Source: Anomaloglossus baeobatrachus
Lineage: Eukaryota > Chordata > Amphibia > Anura > Aromobatidae
DNA: 64,000 nt
Reading direction: 5' to 3'
Assembly (NCBI RefSeq): GCF_048569485.1
Contig: NC_134357.1
Span: 234,580,735-234,644,734, forward strand
This document shows, in pieces, positions 1-12,442 of the stretch. The notes under the pieces are model-generated. The model saw only the letters and a list, made by a program, of their open reading frames with translations, made no database searches and had not been told where the DNA came from. Made by a program: the position numbers and the translations under genes. Within the stretch, counting starts at the first letter, position 1, and each line of letters opens with the position of its first letter.

Positions 1-940
1 ATAAAAATGCTCAATTTGTATGTGTGGTTATATGTTTTGGTAGGTTGCAAGTAGAAAAACTTGCAAAATCAGCAGTGTATCAAATACGTATTTTCCACCC
101 ATTATGTCTTATCGTACAGAGGCCAGCTTAAACACAAACTCCAATCCTATTATTTCACTTGGTAACATGCTGATAACCCACTGGGATTCAGATGGTTATG
201 TGTACAGATATATAATCTGAGCAACAGCATACTAGGTTTTGGTGTTCATCCATGGCGCCTTAAAGGGAACCTCTTTAAGGTTAAATCTGGAGGCAATGTG
301 TTATTGAGCAGGGAGAGGAGGGAAGAGATTGAAGTAGCGTTTTATGAGACAAGATTCAGTATAACCTGTTTTTAGGATTTTCGGTCCAGTGAGTCTTCTC
401 AGTAATTGTAAAAGTGTACATATAGACATAGTTGTCAAAGAAAACTGTGAAAGTGTGCATAGCTGTCAGTCACTGATAGGCCAGCCCACTGGACCAAAAA
501 TCCCAGAAAGAGCAGATGATTAAATGTTGAAAACACGGGTTACAATTAGTAATGAGTGAACTGTACAGTGTTTTGTATGTGTAACAAGCATGTTGATGCT
601 CGGGTGCTCATTTACTGAGTATAATGGAAGTCAATGTGAAACTCGAGCATTTTACCGGAAGATTTTTGAGAACGAGAACCAAATACCCAAGCATCAAAAT
701 GGTCATTACGAGCACCAAACAGTTCATTCATCTCTAGTTACAATTACAATCTCTCAACACTATGCATCAAACTACTCAGGACCCCCTGCTCTATTACATG
801 GTATCTAAAGATTAGACTATGTTACTGGTGACAGCTTGCCTTAAAATCAGTTTATTTTTGTCTATGAAAAAACATAAAAATAGTGGTCAACAGGAAACAC
901 ACTGCCTACGCATTTTAAGCCCATGAGGGGTTGTTAATGT
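1..940. other. No gene seen; AT-rich intergenic DNA
   Basis: I see no ORF with recognisable domain content, no RNA gene and no clear repeat ends in this stretch. The longest open frame (about 72 codons near 590) has no family signature. Confidence 0.5.
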
Positions 941-989
941 GTAATGTGTAAAGTGCTGTGGAATTAACAGCGCTATATAAATGAATAAA

Positions 990-1020
<31 letters not shown>
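941..1020 (+). repeat. Interspersed repeat tail with (ATT)n microsatellite
   Basis: The phrase around 945-985, ending in GCGCTATATAAATGAATAAA, is followed directly by about ten ATT units. This is the look of a short retroposed repeat ending in a simple-sequence tail. No A/B-box promoter was verified, so the SINE family is not assigned. Confidence 0.45.
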
Positions 1021-1022
<2 letters not shown>

Positions 1023-1695
1023 CATGATCCGAAATAAGCAGGTTGAATGTTCCCTCTTGACTAATGTCCTTTTCCGTTATATTGCAGTTCTAATAATTTG
1101 TGGAGTTTTACTTTTTGGATTTTTGGGGATGCTGAATAACATTCAATGCCACTACCTGAATGTGAGCTGATGAACTTCATGGGGCCAATTCATCAAGACT
1201 ATTGTAGTGCAAGCTCACACTATGTCAGCCTTTACCAAGTACACAATGCTAGCTTCAGAAACATGCCACTTAATAAATTTAGCGTCACTAGTAAGTAGCA
1301 TGTGCCTCCGTGCGGTACACCAGACATTTTACTTCAGTCAGGGACTGTGGGGTACCAGATATCAACACCCCCATGGATTTGATATTGATGACCTATCCTT
1401 ATTATAGGATATAAGTATTATAAGACAGTAGAAAAAAGGACCCAGCTTTATCCAAGATAAAAAAGTATGTTTATTGCATGCTAGTTAAACGTCATAGTCA
1501 TATAGTACAAAAAGGAAGAAAAAAAAACAAACAAAACAACACGTGTTTCAAAAGCAATGTACGTTCATAGTCCTGGTGTATCCATAACAGTTTTACAGTT
1601 GGTTAAATAGCACTTCCGTCCATAGAAAACACACTCCGGACACACGCGAATGACAGTTCTAACAAAGGTAACAGGTGTGGGTCTTTTTGATATAT
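1021..1695. other. No gene seen; spacer before fold-back repeat
   Basis: Nothing codes here. The end of the stretch (from about 1430) is probably already part of the fold-back repeat whose arms begin near 1696, but I could not place its outer end. Confidence 0.4.
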
Positions 1696-3383
1696 ACGAA
1701 TACAGCAAAAATAATTAGGTACCATATACAACGTAACGTTTAATAACTAATCCTTAAAAGGAAGCAAGGAACACCTTACTTCTGTTAAAATCTTTTTACT
1801 CACACACCGGTAGTATGTGAGCGACTATTTATATATGGCAGTCACTGCACAGCACAGAGGAGTCCCACTGTCACCGCTTGGTAAGTCGCTCATTACCTGA
1901 TCCTTTTGAGGGAAGTGGGAACAAGGATTTGTATAAGCTACAACCCATTTTTCTCTGCTTTATATGTTTGTTTGTCTTTGTCCGGCCCAGAGATAGGGGC
2001 TTGTACTTTTTCTTTCACTCCCCTGAAGATTATATATTACATGAAACGCGTCGGGAGAAGGGAAAATGGAATGACAGTGATTTAATTTAAAGGGATTGTG
2101 AGTCCAGATTCAGAGGGACCGCTGACACCTACAATAATGAAAATCATGCTGGTTAGGAATACTACTGCACTAGAATGGGCGAGACGGTTCCATATTTATC
2201 TTTAAGGCTGTAATTGTGATCTCTGATTATAATCTGTTGTGCAATAGATCAGTATTTTTAGGGTACCTTCACACTTAGCGATGCAGCAGCGATCCGACCA
2301 GCGATCTGACCTGGTCAGGATCGCTGCTGCATCGCTACATGGTCGCTGGTGAGCTGTCAAACAGGCAGATCTCACCAGCGACCAGTGACCAGCCCCCAGC
2401 CAGCAGCGACGTGCAAGCGACGCTGCGCTTGCACGGAGCCGCCGTCTGGAAGCTGCGGAGACTGGTAACTAAGGTAAACATCGGGTATGGTTACCCGATG
2501 TTTACATTAGTTACCAGTGTGAGCAGGGAGCAGGGAGCCGCGCACACTGAGCGCTGGCTCCTTGCTCTCCTAGCTACAGTACACATCGGGTTAATTAACC
2601 CGATGTGTAATGCAGCTACATGTGCAGAGAGCCGGAGCCGCGCACACTGCTTAGCGCTGGCTCCTTGCTCTCCTAGCTGCTGTACACATCGGGTTAATTA
2701 ACCCGATGTGTACAGCAGCTACATGTGCAGAGAGCCGGAGCCGGCAGCACAGGCAGCGTGAGAGCTGCAGAGCCTGGTAACTAAGGTAAATATCGGGTAA
2801 CCACCTTGGTTACCCGATGTTTATCTTGGATACAGCTTACCTCAGCTGTCAGACGCCGGCTCCTGCTCTCTGCTCGCTTCATTTGTCGCTCTCTCGCTGT
2901 CACACACAGCGATCTGTGTGTCACAGCAGGAGAGCGGCTTTGAAGAAAACGAACCAGGGCTGTGTGTAACGAGCAGCGATCTCGCAGCAGGGGCCAGATC
3001 GCTGCTCAGTGTCACACACAGCGAGATCGCTAATGAGGTCACTGCTGCGTCACAAAAAGCGTGACTCAGCAGCGATCTCGGCAGTGAGCTCGCTGTGTGT
3101 GAAGCACCCCTTACAGTCCTTATATACAAATCTATTGAATCAATCTGTCTAAATGATTTGACTCTAACCTGGGCTTCTGATTGATTACCTTTGTTATATG
3201 CCACTGTTGCAAGGTGTACTAGCCCCTTAAATAATATAGTTAGGTTGAGCAGTGATATAGAAGCATCCTTAACAGTGAGTAAAAAGATTTTAACAGAAGG
3301 TGTTCCTTGCTTCCTTTTAAGGATTAGTTATTAAAAGTTACGCTTTATATGGTACCTAATTATTTTTGCTGTAATCGTCTTAC
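1696..3383. repeat. Fold-back (inverted-repeat) element with nested MITE
   Basis: The arm at 1696-1803 (AGCAAAAATAATTAGGTACC to the TTTTTACTCAC end) recurs as its reverse complement at 3276-3383 with only scattered differences, about 107 bp per arm. The unique part includes a GAAACGCGTCGGG-type motif near 2042 that is common in frog repeats. A separate Harbinger-type MITE sits between the arms. The true outer ends were not located and no transposase is present, so the superfamily is open. Confidence 0.6.
2261..3110. mobile_element. Harbinger-type MITE (850 bp), TSD TTA
   Basis: The element opens GGGTACCTTCACAC and closes GTGTGAAGCACCCC, and is flanked by TTA at 2258-2260 and 3111-3113. TTA/TAA duplications are typical of PIF/Harbinger. 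The inside is palindromic GCGATC-rich sequence with near-repeats (for example the ACATCGGGTTAATTAACCCGATGT palindromes near 2582 and 2688). It has no coding capacity. It lies inside the fold-back element, so it is younger than that element. Confidence 0.75.
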
Positions 3384-3526
3384 TACCTCCATTACAGTAC
3401 TTTACCAGTAGCTGATTTAATTAGTCTTTTTGATATATCAAAATAAATGTCAGACTGATTATAGACTGGAAATCGGAGGAAGGGAGGACAAAAAAACCCC
3501 CAGAACAGAATATATTTTACAATATA
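3384..3526. other. Short spacer
   Basis: AT-rich sequence between the fold-back repeat and the Tc1 relic. The 15-bp string GTCTTTTTGATATAT at 3424 also occurs near 1681, so the fold-back element may extend to here. Confidence 0.3.
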
Positions 3527-5452
3527 CACTACTCACAAGTTAGGGATATTTGGCTTTTGGGTGACATTTCAGGATGATCCTAAAATGCACTGTATCCTTT
3601 TCTGGTGAACTTAATGTGATCTTCTCTAAACCTTTGAATGCATGTGTCCAGCTGTTCAATGTTTGCACAACTTGCTGTTCTCTAACAAGGAGCTTAATGG
3701 GAAATTTCACATGTGTTTGATCAATCAATTGACCAATACATTTCAGGGTTCAATTAAAACTGGTATTTAAACAGTCGTCCTCCTCATCATGCTGTTCACA
3801 TTTTGACATCATGAGACCAAGATGACCCCTAACAATTGATCAACTGAATCTCACTATTGCTAGGCAATAAGCAGGATGTTCTCAGATGGAAGCGGCCACT
3901 GAGTTTAGAATGTCACAGAGTGTCATCAGCAGGTGGCAACAGAGATACAGGGAGACAAAGTCACAGAAAGCCATAAAAGTGGACGACCTTGACCACATCG
4001 CACACTGATGACCACTTAATTGTGAACAATGTCCTTTGGAAGTGGATGATGAATGCCAGGCACATTTAAAGGAGGTGAGAGGCATCTAAGTGTCACATCA
4101 GACAATGCAAAAACGTTTACATCAGCATGGTCTGTCTGCTAGACGAGCTGCAAGGGTACTTGACCACACCACTAGGCACAGGCGTCATAGTCTTACTGGA
4201 CGTGGGCTTCAGTGCTGTTCACTGGTTAAAGTCAATTAACGCTGAGCAGAAATGATGCTGCCAATGATGTTGGAGATGTCAAGGAGAGTGTTATGCATTA
4301 AACACTGTTGTCACCAGATGAGCCTTCGGTGGTGGTGGTCTTACAGTGTGGGCAGATATGTCTAGTCAATAGAGAACTGCCCTACACTTTTTGAATGGTA
4401 CAGTGACAAGCCTCTACTACTTGAATAACAACATTAATTCAGTCATTGAGGGTCTGCATGAACAACACAAGCCTAATTTCATCTACATGGACAACAATGG
4501 TGCAGCTCACTAAGGTTGCATCATTAGGGAACGGCTATTGGAGACTGAAGTTCCTCATATGGAGTGGCTTGCACTTTCTCCAGACCTGTATCCTATAGAA
4601 AAAGTATGGGATCAGCCAAGTCGCCGTGTAGAGGCTTGTAACTTTGTACACCAAAACCTCAATGACCTGAGGAGCCACCCTTCAGAAAGAGTGGGATGCC
4701 ACACCTTGGCAGACAATAACTCAACTTGTGAACAGCACAAGATGTCGTTGTGAAGCTGTAATTGATGCTCAAGGCCACATGACAAGTAAGGCCTGTGCCA
4801 CACGAGGACTAATGCGATCCTCGCATGACACTAAGCTCACGCTGGCAGCACAGCAGGAGCCGTGTGTCATGCGAGTGTCACTGCAACTGAGGTCCGATCA
4901 TGCAAGCGAACCCCAGCTGCGGGGGGCGGGCCGGCACTGAGGAGGAGTGGGCCGGCACAGAGGAGAGGGAGGGCTTTATCTCCCTCTCTCCTCTGTAGCC
5001 GGCTATTGCGATTCTCGCCCTGCACTTGCGGGTAAACCGGTGTACTGCGAGTGCAGTGCAATCTTTCTCTCGCCCCATAGACTTGAATGGGTGCGAGAGA
5101 GAGTCTTGCATTACAGTCGCAGCATGCTGCGATTGTTTTCTCGGTCCGATTGGGGCCGAGAAAATAATCGCTCATGGGTGCTGACACATAATAATAATAT
5201 TGGTCCGAGTGGAATGCGATGTTTTATCGCATTCCACTCGGTCCGATTTTCATGCCGTGTGGCTTAGGCCTTATTGACACATTGATATTTTGGATGGATA
5301 TACCCCAACTGTTGTTGGCTGCTTCAATAAATTGTTTGAGATGAGCAAATCACCATACATAAATGGCCTACTTTCATGATAAAACATCATTTTTTTTAGG
5401 ATTTACATAAATTTCACCTGAAAGCCAAATATTCCTAACTTTGTGAATAGTG
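3527..5452 (+). mobile_element. Tc1/mariner relic with nested MITE
   Basis: Terminal inverted repeats begin CACTACTCACAAGTTAGG and end as the complement (AACTTTGTGAATAGTG), with TA at 3525-3526 and 5453-5454. The plus strand keeps recognisable transposase remains: an N-terminal helix-turn-helix region near 3825-4100 and a C-terminal piece at 4538-4753 with SPDLYPIEKVWDQPSRR, the DDE-glutamate block of Tc1 transposases. Stops and frameshifts separate the pieces, so it is dead. A 481-bp MITE at 4790-5270 interrupts it. Without the MITE it is about 1.44 kb, near normal Tc1 length. Confidence 0.8.
4790..5270. mobile_element. Harbinger-type MITE, same subfamily as 43184-43638
   Basis: The ends are GGCCTGTGCCACACG and CCGTGTGGCTTAGGCC, flanked by TAA at 4787 and TTA at 5271. 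The inside (TCGCATGACAC, GCAGCACAGC, CTCTCCTCTGTAGCCGGCTATTG) matches the copy at 43184-43638 over nearly its whole length. It is inserted in the Tc1 relic. The overlapping open frames on both strands are chance products of its GC-rich palindromes. Confidence 0.75.
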
Positions 5453-5516
5453 TATATACGACATCATCATTGCAAACTAATGACATATATAACATGATAA
5501 TAAAAAATTCAATCAA

Positions 5517-5933
5517 CTGACGCCAGAACTCTCTGGACACTCAACCTACTCCTACCTATCTATCCATGTCTCCCCCCCCCTACTCCTCTCATACCCTCCT
5601 CTCTTTCCCATACCTTTCTTTCTCTTCCTTCTTCTCTCTTTCTAATCTTCACTCAATCTTTATAATTAAAATAGTTTCCGTAATACTGTTTTGAGTTGAT
5701 ATACCATGATACGTTATAACCTGAATTGTTTTGTTTTAACTGGATTATCAGTTATGTTTTCTTATTTGACCATTCTTATCCTGATAAAAGTACTCTTACA
5801 CTACAGTGCTACATGCTTGATCCACATGTTTGGATCAACCTTCACTTTGTTTGACTACATCTTATATGTGTTATAAGCAATGCTTTGTTCACTTCTCATT
5901 AAACCCAATAAAAATATTTAGTGTAAAAAAAAA
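5517..5933 (+). mobile_element. LINE 3'-end insertion, severely 5' truncated
   Basis: A roughly 15-bp string, AAAAAATTCAATCAA, lies at 5502-5516 and again at 5929-5943. Between them is a TC-rich stretch, an AATAAA signal (CCCAATAAAAAT near 5907) and a short poly-A. Target duplication, poly-A and loss of the 5' part fit target-primed reverse transcription. The LINE clade cannot be named, since no coding sequence remains. Confidence 0.6.
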
Positions 5934-5943
5934 ATTCAATCAA

Positions 5944-7410
5944 ATGTGTGAATTTACACTTATCAAAGTGCTGCATATCGCTATAATACAAATTAAGACA
6001 GTAATTTAGAACAATGATTATTCTTATTCTGTTTGCCCTTTCTCTTTGTCCCAATCTATAAGCAGTCACAAACATTTATGTGTATATATCAAATTTACCC
6101 ACGCCCATTACATCTATTTTAACTAATTCTGATTCATGTTTCAGGTTGTGCTTTCTATGGACAGACATACCTATATGTATGACCATTATGGCAACACCAG
6201 GACTAAAAACGCACACTGCATTCGAAATGCATTGCTTATTCTTTTTTGCTCTTTTTTTATAGCACGAGTTTGAATTTGAACTAAGATTCAAAAACATTTT
6301 TATCTTGGATAACACATGACAATTTCCTTTTTAAAACTGCTATCAAGCTATTCATGGCCATGCACTCTGATTAAAGCATGTAGGGAGTGGCTGGTTTTCT
6401 TGAAATAATTTTTGTACATCAATATTATTCATCTGGACAACCTGCTTTAGTGCTCTTTCGTGACTATAAAAACTGCACACCCAATATAAGCTACTGCTTA
6501 GCTTTCTTAATCTGATGAGTAGGAAACCTCCCTCTTTAAAACAAGATATTACTACGTGTAGGGATCACTCAAAATCAGTACCTTAAAGGGGTTATCCAGT
6601 CCCAAAAGAAGAAAAGACTTTATGTGACTGCTGAATTGTGAAAGTGTGCAATTGCTCCTAATTTGCTGCCTGCAGTCACACAGCATGACCACAGAGAGCC
6701 TAGCCAGTTAATATATGTTAATTTACCTTACCTTGCCAATTGTATAGTTATTAAACAAAGTAGCGTGCTCGTGTAATGTGGCAAACACCAAGCATAATTG
6801 GGACAGGTGTAAGAATATGCATTGATTGATATAGTAACACCCTGTCAGGAGTTGTCTGCATTTTGACAGATGCAAATTCAAAATACAGATTTAGAAACAA
6901 ACAATTCTGATCTCTTCTACTAGTCCTATTCTACTGTATTAAAAACTTGGTGGAAGCCATAGACAATTTTTGAATCGTGGAAGAATCAAGCAGCAGACAT
7001 CTACCGTGTATATACATATAAATACAAAGTCCTGTGTTTAAAACAAATCTATCATGAAGAAGTCAATCCCAAGATTTATGGCCACGATACAGAATGTTTA
7101 TGACCAGTCTTTTAGGCAAGCATTTGTTATCCTGGCAGATATTTCCATTTTAAGCACTGCCTGACAGCTAAAGACAGTCAAATGTCTCAAGAACCCAGCA
7201 TTAAATACTACTATTGGTTCAGTATTGTGATATTGTGATGCAACACTGTAGCTGTAAATAAACCCATGCTCTCAAGATGGGGCTAGAGAAGCAAGGCCTT
7301 TAAAAAGGAAAAATTGTACAATAGCATGTTGAAAAGGCTTCGCAGCCATTTACGATGCAAGTCTCCTTCACAAATAATGCTTTAGTTGCATAAAATACAT
7401 TTTTTTTTTA
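5944..7410. other. 3' flank of the zinc finger gene; no other gene seen
   Basis: No coding frame with a recognisable family is present. The part next to 7411 would carry the 3' untranslated region of the minus-strand zinc finger gene, but I found no convincing minus-strand AATAAA in the first few hundred bases. A phrase near 6584 (GGGGTTATCCAGTCCCAAAAG) is of a kind often seen at frog repeat ends. Confidence 0.4.
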
Positions 7411-8932
<1,522 letters not shown>

Positions 8933-9503
8933 GGCCTCCTACACACATCTGTGCAAAACACAAACGTTTTTCACGGTCCATGGTGAAGGTGCGTATGTGT
9001 GTATTTGTGTCCATGTGTGCTGTCCCTGTGCTATCCGTACGACATCCAGATAGCACACGGACAGCATGAGCTGATATACTTATCTGACCCCGGCGCTGCT
9101 GTCTATCACGCTGCTGTTACTTCCGGGTACGCAGTGAGTGCAGTGAATATGCAATGAGCATAATGAGTAGGCCCAGAAGTAACAGCAGAGGCAGAGACAG
9201 CAGCGCAGAAGACATTTTAAGTATAAAAATTATTTATTTGTAAGTGACGTGTTTTATCCTTTACATGTCACAGGGATCACATCAGTGAGTGATCCATGTG
9301 ACATCTGTGCTGCTGGCAGAAAACAGACTTGTCGCCGTGTGTGGAGCACATAGACACGCATGTGATCCCAAAGACACAAGATCCATGTGAAAACACGGAT
9401 GTGTGCGCAAACCCTATGATTTTAATGGGTCTACGTTCATGTGTCTGGTACATGTGAAAGTGGACATCACACATACAGGAAACACGGATGCGTTTAAGAG
9501 GCC
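8933..9503. mobile_element. Harbinger-type MITE (571 bp), TSD TTA
   Basis: Ends GGCCTCCTACACACA and ACACGGATGCG...AGAGGCC, with TTA at 8930-8932 and 9504-9506. The body carries ACACGGA/TCCGTGT-type inverted motifs. It is absent from the matching intron of copy A (around 45090), so it arrived in B after the duplication. Confidence 0.75.
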
Positions 9504-10162
9504 TTATCTGCTGCAGATTTATAAGTTCTCTTAATGCTGAGCTTTGGATAATTCCGCCCACACCACTGATTGGTAACTGCGTACACTATGCACACAGAAG
9601 CTGCCAATTAGTGGTAAGGCAGCAGCTGATGAATATGGAGGATTAGATGGCAACAGTTAACTAGTCCTCTAGCAATTGCCTCCTACTGATAAAACAGTGA
9701 TTTTATAAAAAGCGACAGCAAGCAGTTCAGTAAGTGATACATTCCTGGTATATGGGTCTCTTGTCTTTACTGGGCCTCTTGTCTCTGCTGCAGATCTAGC
9801 AGTTACTTAAATGTTGAAATCTATAACCCCGCCACCACTACTGATTGGCAGCTTTCTGCCTATGTACAGTGTACACAGTAAGCGGCTATTCAGTAGTGGG
9901 GGTGGGATTACACAGAACTAATGAATATAGTTAACCAGGTAGCACCAGGCCAAGTAGTCCTCTAATGATAATCTCCTGCTGATTAATCAGTGATTTTATG
10001 AAAACTACACTAAGTAGCTCAGTAAGTGACATATCGCTGGAATCAGGATCTGACTCTATATTATGCTGTTCTCAGATTATGTGGCAAAAACCTGGTGATA
10101 GATTCCCTCTAAAACAAGTCACCGTAAAATTGCAGTCTATTACGGATAGTAGCATCCTCATA
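9504..10162. repeat. Two diverged copies of a frog repeat in the intron
   Basis: Phrases such as CCACACCACTGATTGG, ACTAGTCCTCTAG and CTGATAAAACAGTGATTTTAT near 9545-9740 recur in altered form near 9825-10010. The block matches copy A at about 45115-45280 and 45535-45660, so it predates the duplication. Confidence 0.5.
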
Positions 10163-11298
10163 TGTGGCACCCCAGCGTTCAGTTGCCACCAATATACCTG
10201 TACCTGGGCAGGGAAGGATCTCCACATCAGGTAATCCCACATACAACATTTCCACTCCAAGCCTGGAGGGGGAGCTCTACAAGTCGAGTCCAGGTGAGGT
10301 CCCCTTTAAAGCCAGGTTTGGAGGCGGAGTCAGAGAGACAGTTGACAGTTGGAAAAAAGGAGACTGTGCGAGCAGAGAGTGAGGGAAGACATCAAAATGG
10401 AGAGGACAGTGCTTAGCCTGCACAAGTAACTGTGTGACCGCCTGAGGGATCAAGAGTGAGGCAAAAGAGGAGTGACCGGGGAGGTGGAGCCAGTCCGGTT
10501 CATCCCCAAGGAACAGCGCTGATTATCGGACACCGGCATCTGAGATTGTGAGGGATCTAATCTGCCCAGCAATAAAGACCGGGGGCCAGGGAGACTGCAG
10601 ATCTCCTGGCCGCAGGAGCACCTGAAGGCAAAGCCGCTACACAGAGCTTAGGGACCGCAGTGAGTACAGCAGTGCCCCTTAGAGAAGCTCCCGCCGCCTG
10701 TCATACAGGTGAAGACAGTGAGAGAGGGACAAGGTATAGCTACAGGCAGCCTAGTACCAAGGAGAAACATAGCGCAGTAGGGAGGCCACACAACTGACCT
10801 GGTGCAGAGATCCTGAACTGTTCCCAGATTACCCAAAAACTGTAACATCAGAAACTGAACCCATTTTTAATAATACCTGCAAGTAAAACCTGGTCAGAGT
10901 TAATGAATTGGTGTGACGCACTTTATTTCTTTCATCTGAGAAGCCATAGGCTGCTGCACTAAAGTGACAGTTGAAAAGGCTGTGAAGAAAAACCGCCATA
11001 TCTGTGTACTACAAAAACTGCCCTGGGGACCCCGCTTCACCTATGGGAAGCGTAAAGAACTGGCTGCCTAACCATCACCCCAGAGGTCTGACCTGCAGCC
11101 CCAGTAACCATACTGGAACCGTAGGTGGCGTCACGAAATACTTTTATTTATTTATTTTTCTTTATTATTTTTTTTTATTTTTATTATTTATTGACTTTCA
11201 GCGACCACCAGGGCCACGGAACCGGGCACAGGCCCCCGTGACATAATCCCATTAACCAACACCCGGAACCGAGTACCCCACGGCCCTGGGGCGGGTCA
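10163..11298 (+). repeat. Left LTR of Gypsy element
   Basis: 1136 bp, beginning TGTGGCACCCC and ending GGGGCGGGTCA (TG...CA ends). It contains AATAAAGACC near 10570, a possible polyadenylation signal, and an AT-rich tract near 11141-11190. Confidence 0.93.
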
Positions 11299-11426
11299 GC
11301 TTTTGGCGTCACGAACAGGATCTGGACAAGGCCCAGTAACCCTGGGTAACGTGTGCCTTGAAAACTGTTTAATAATAACTGAACTTTGCCGTCATTTTGA
11401 GCATTTGAAAAACTAACTGCGCCACA

Positions 11427-12442
11427 GTGAGGATGGAGATGCAAGGCGATGCTGATGCCGCTGGAGCAGCTGCAGCACCTGAAGCTGTAGCCCCGATCAT
11501 GCCGCTTGCTCTGCCGTATGTCCCAGGGGCGGCATGGTTACCGCAATATGCTGGGAAGCCCAATACCCTAGCTGAATTTAGAGAAAAGATGTGCAATTTC
11601 CTGGATATATACTCTATGACTGACAAGCAAAAAGTGTCTGTTTTGCTGGGGCAACTGACGGTGCAGCAGAGCGAGAGGTTAAATCCTGGCTGAATACAGA
11701 TAAAAGGACAATAACCCAGATATTTGCTAATTTAAAAGCTGCTTTTGAAACTCGTACTGTAGCTGAGCTAAGAATGAGGTTTTACAACTGCAAACAAAGA
11801 CCGCAGGATAGCATACGGGATTATGCATTGAACCTTCAGGAGGCGCTGCAGGCTGTAAAGCAGGTAGACCCTGAAAGTGCACGAGAGGAAGATAAAATGT
11901 TAATTGAACAGTTTCTTGAGGTCCTACATTCACCAATTCATCAAACACAGCTGCGTCTATGGGTCATGGAGCATCCGAGTCTAGACTTTGTAACTCTGCA
12001 GAACAGGGCCATTAGAGCACTGCCAGTCCCTGTGACTACAGACCCCGCACCTGAGCCGCGGCAAGCCATCACCTCTCCCTCAGAGGTGGCGCCCCTTTCC
12101 TTAACTGCTGCAGAAATCAATGGACAAACTGTAATACCTGGTGCCTCTGATGACTTGCGTTCCCAGCTACAGCAGCTGACAAAAGAAGTGGCCATGCTCC
12201 TAAAGGCCATGCAACTCCAGCAGAAACCACAGTCGTCGGAGAGGATCCAGTTGGCTAACAGCCCTGAGGACGTACCGTGGATGCGAGGAAGGAGGAACCC
12301 GCCGCCCAGAGGAAGACCCAACGACCGCTACGACTCGTCACGACAGCCAATCTGCCGCCGTTGTAACGAGGCGGGCCCCTTTGCCAGGTCATGTCCTTTA
12401 AACCAGCGACTCCTGGGGCAGCGGGCCGGCCACCAGGAATAA
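11427..12442 (+). pseudogene. Gypsy gag region
   Basis: Encodes a capsid-like protein with an Ala-rich start, a body with YxGKPNTLAEFREKM and NLQEALQ-type helices, and an Arg-rich C-terminus bearing a nucleocapsid zinc-knuckle-like motif (CRRCNEAGPFARSC). It ends within the start of the pol frame, which lies in another reading frame; Gypsy elements are known to reach pol by frameshifting. It appears to have about one break. Confidence 0.75.

Noticed and set aside
2339-3204. Two 120-codon frames on opposite strands
   Set aside because: Both lie within the GC-rich palindromic body of a Harbinger-type MITE.
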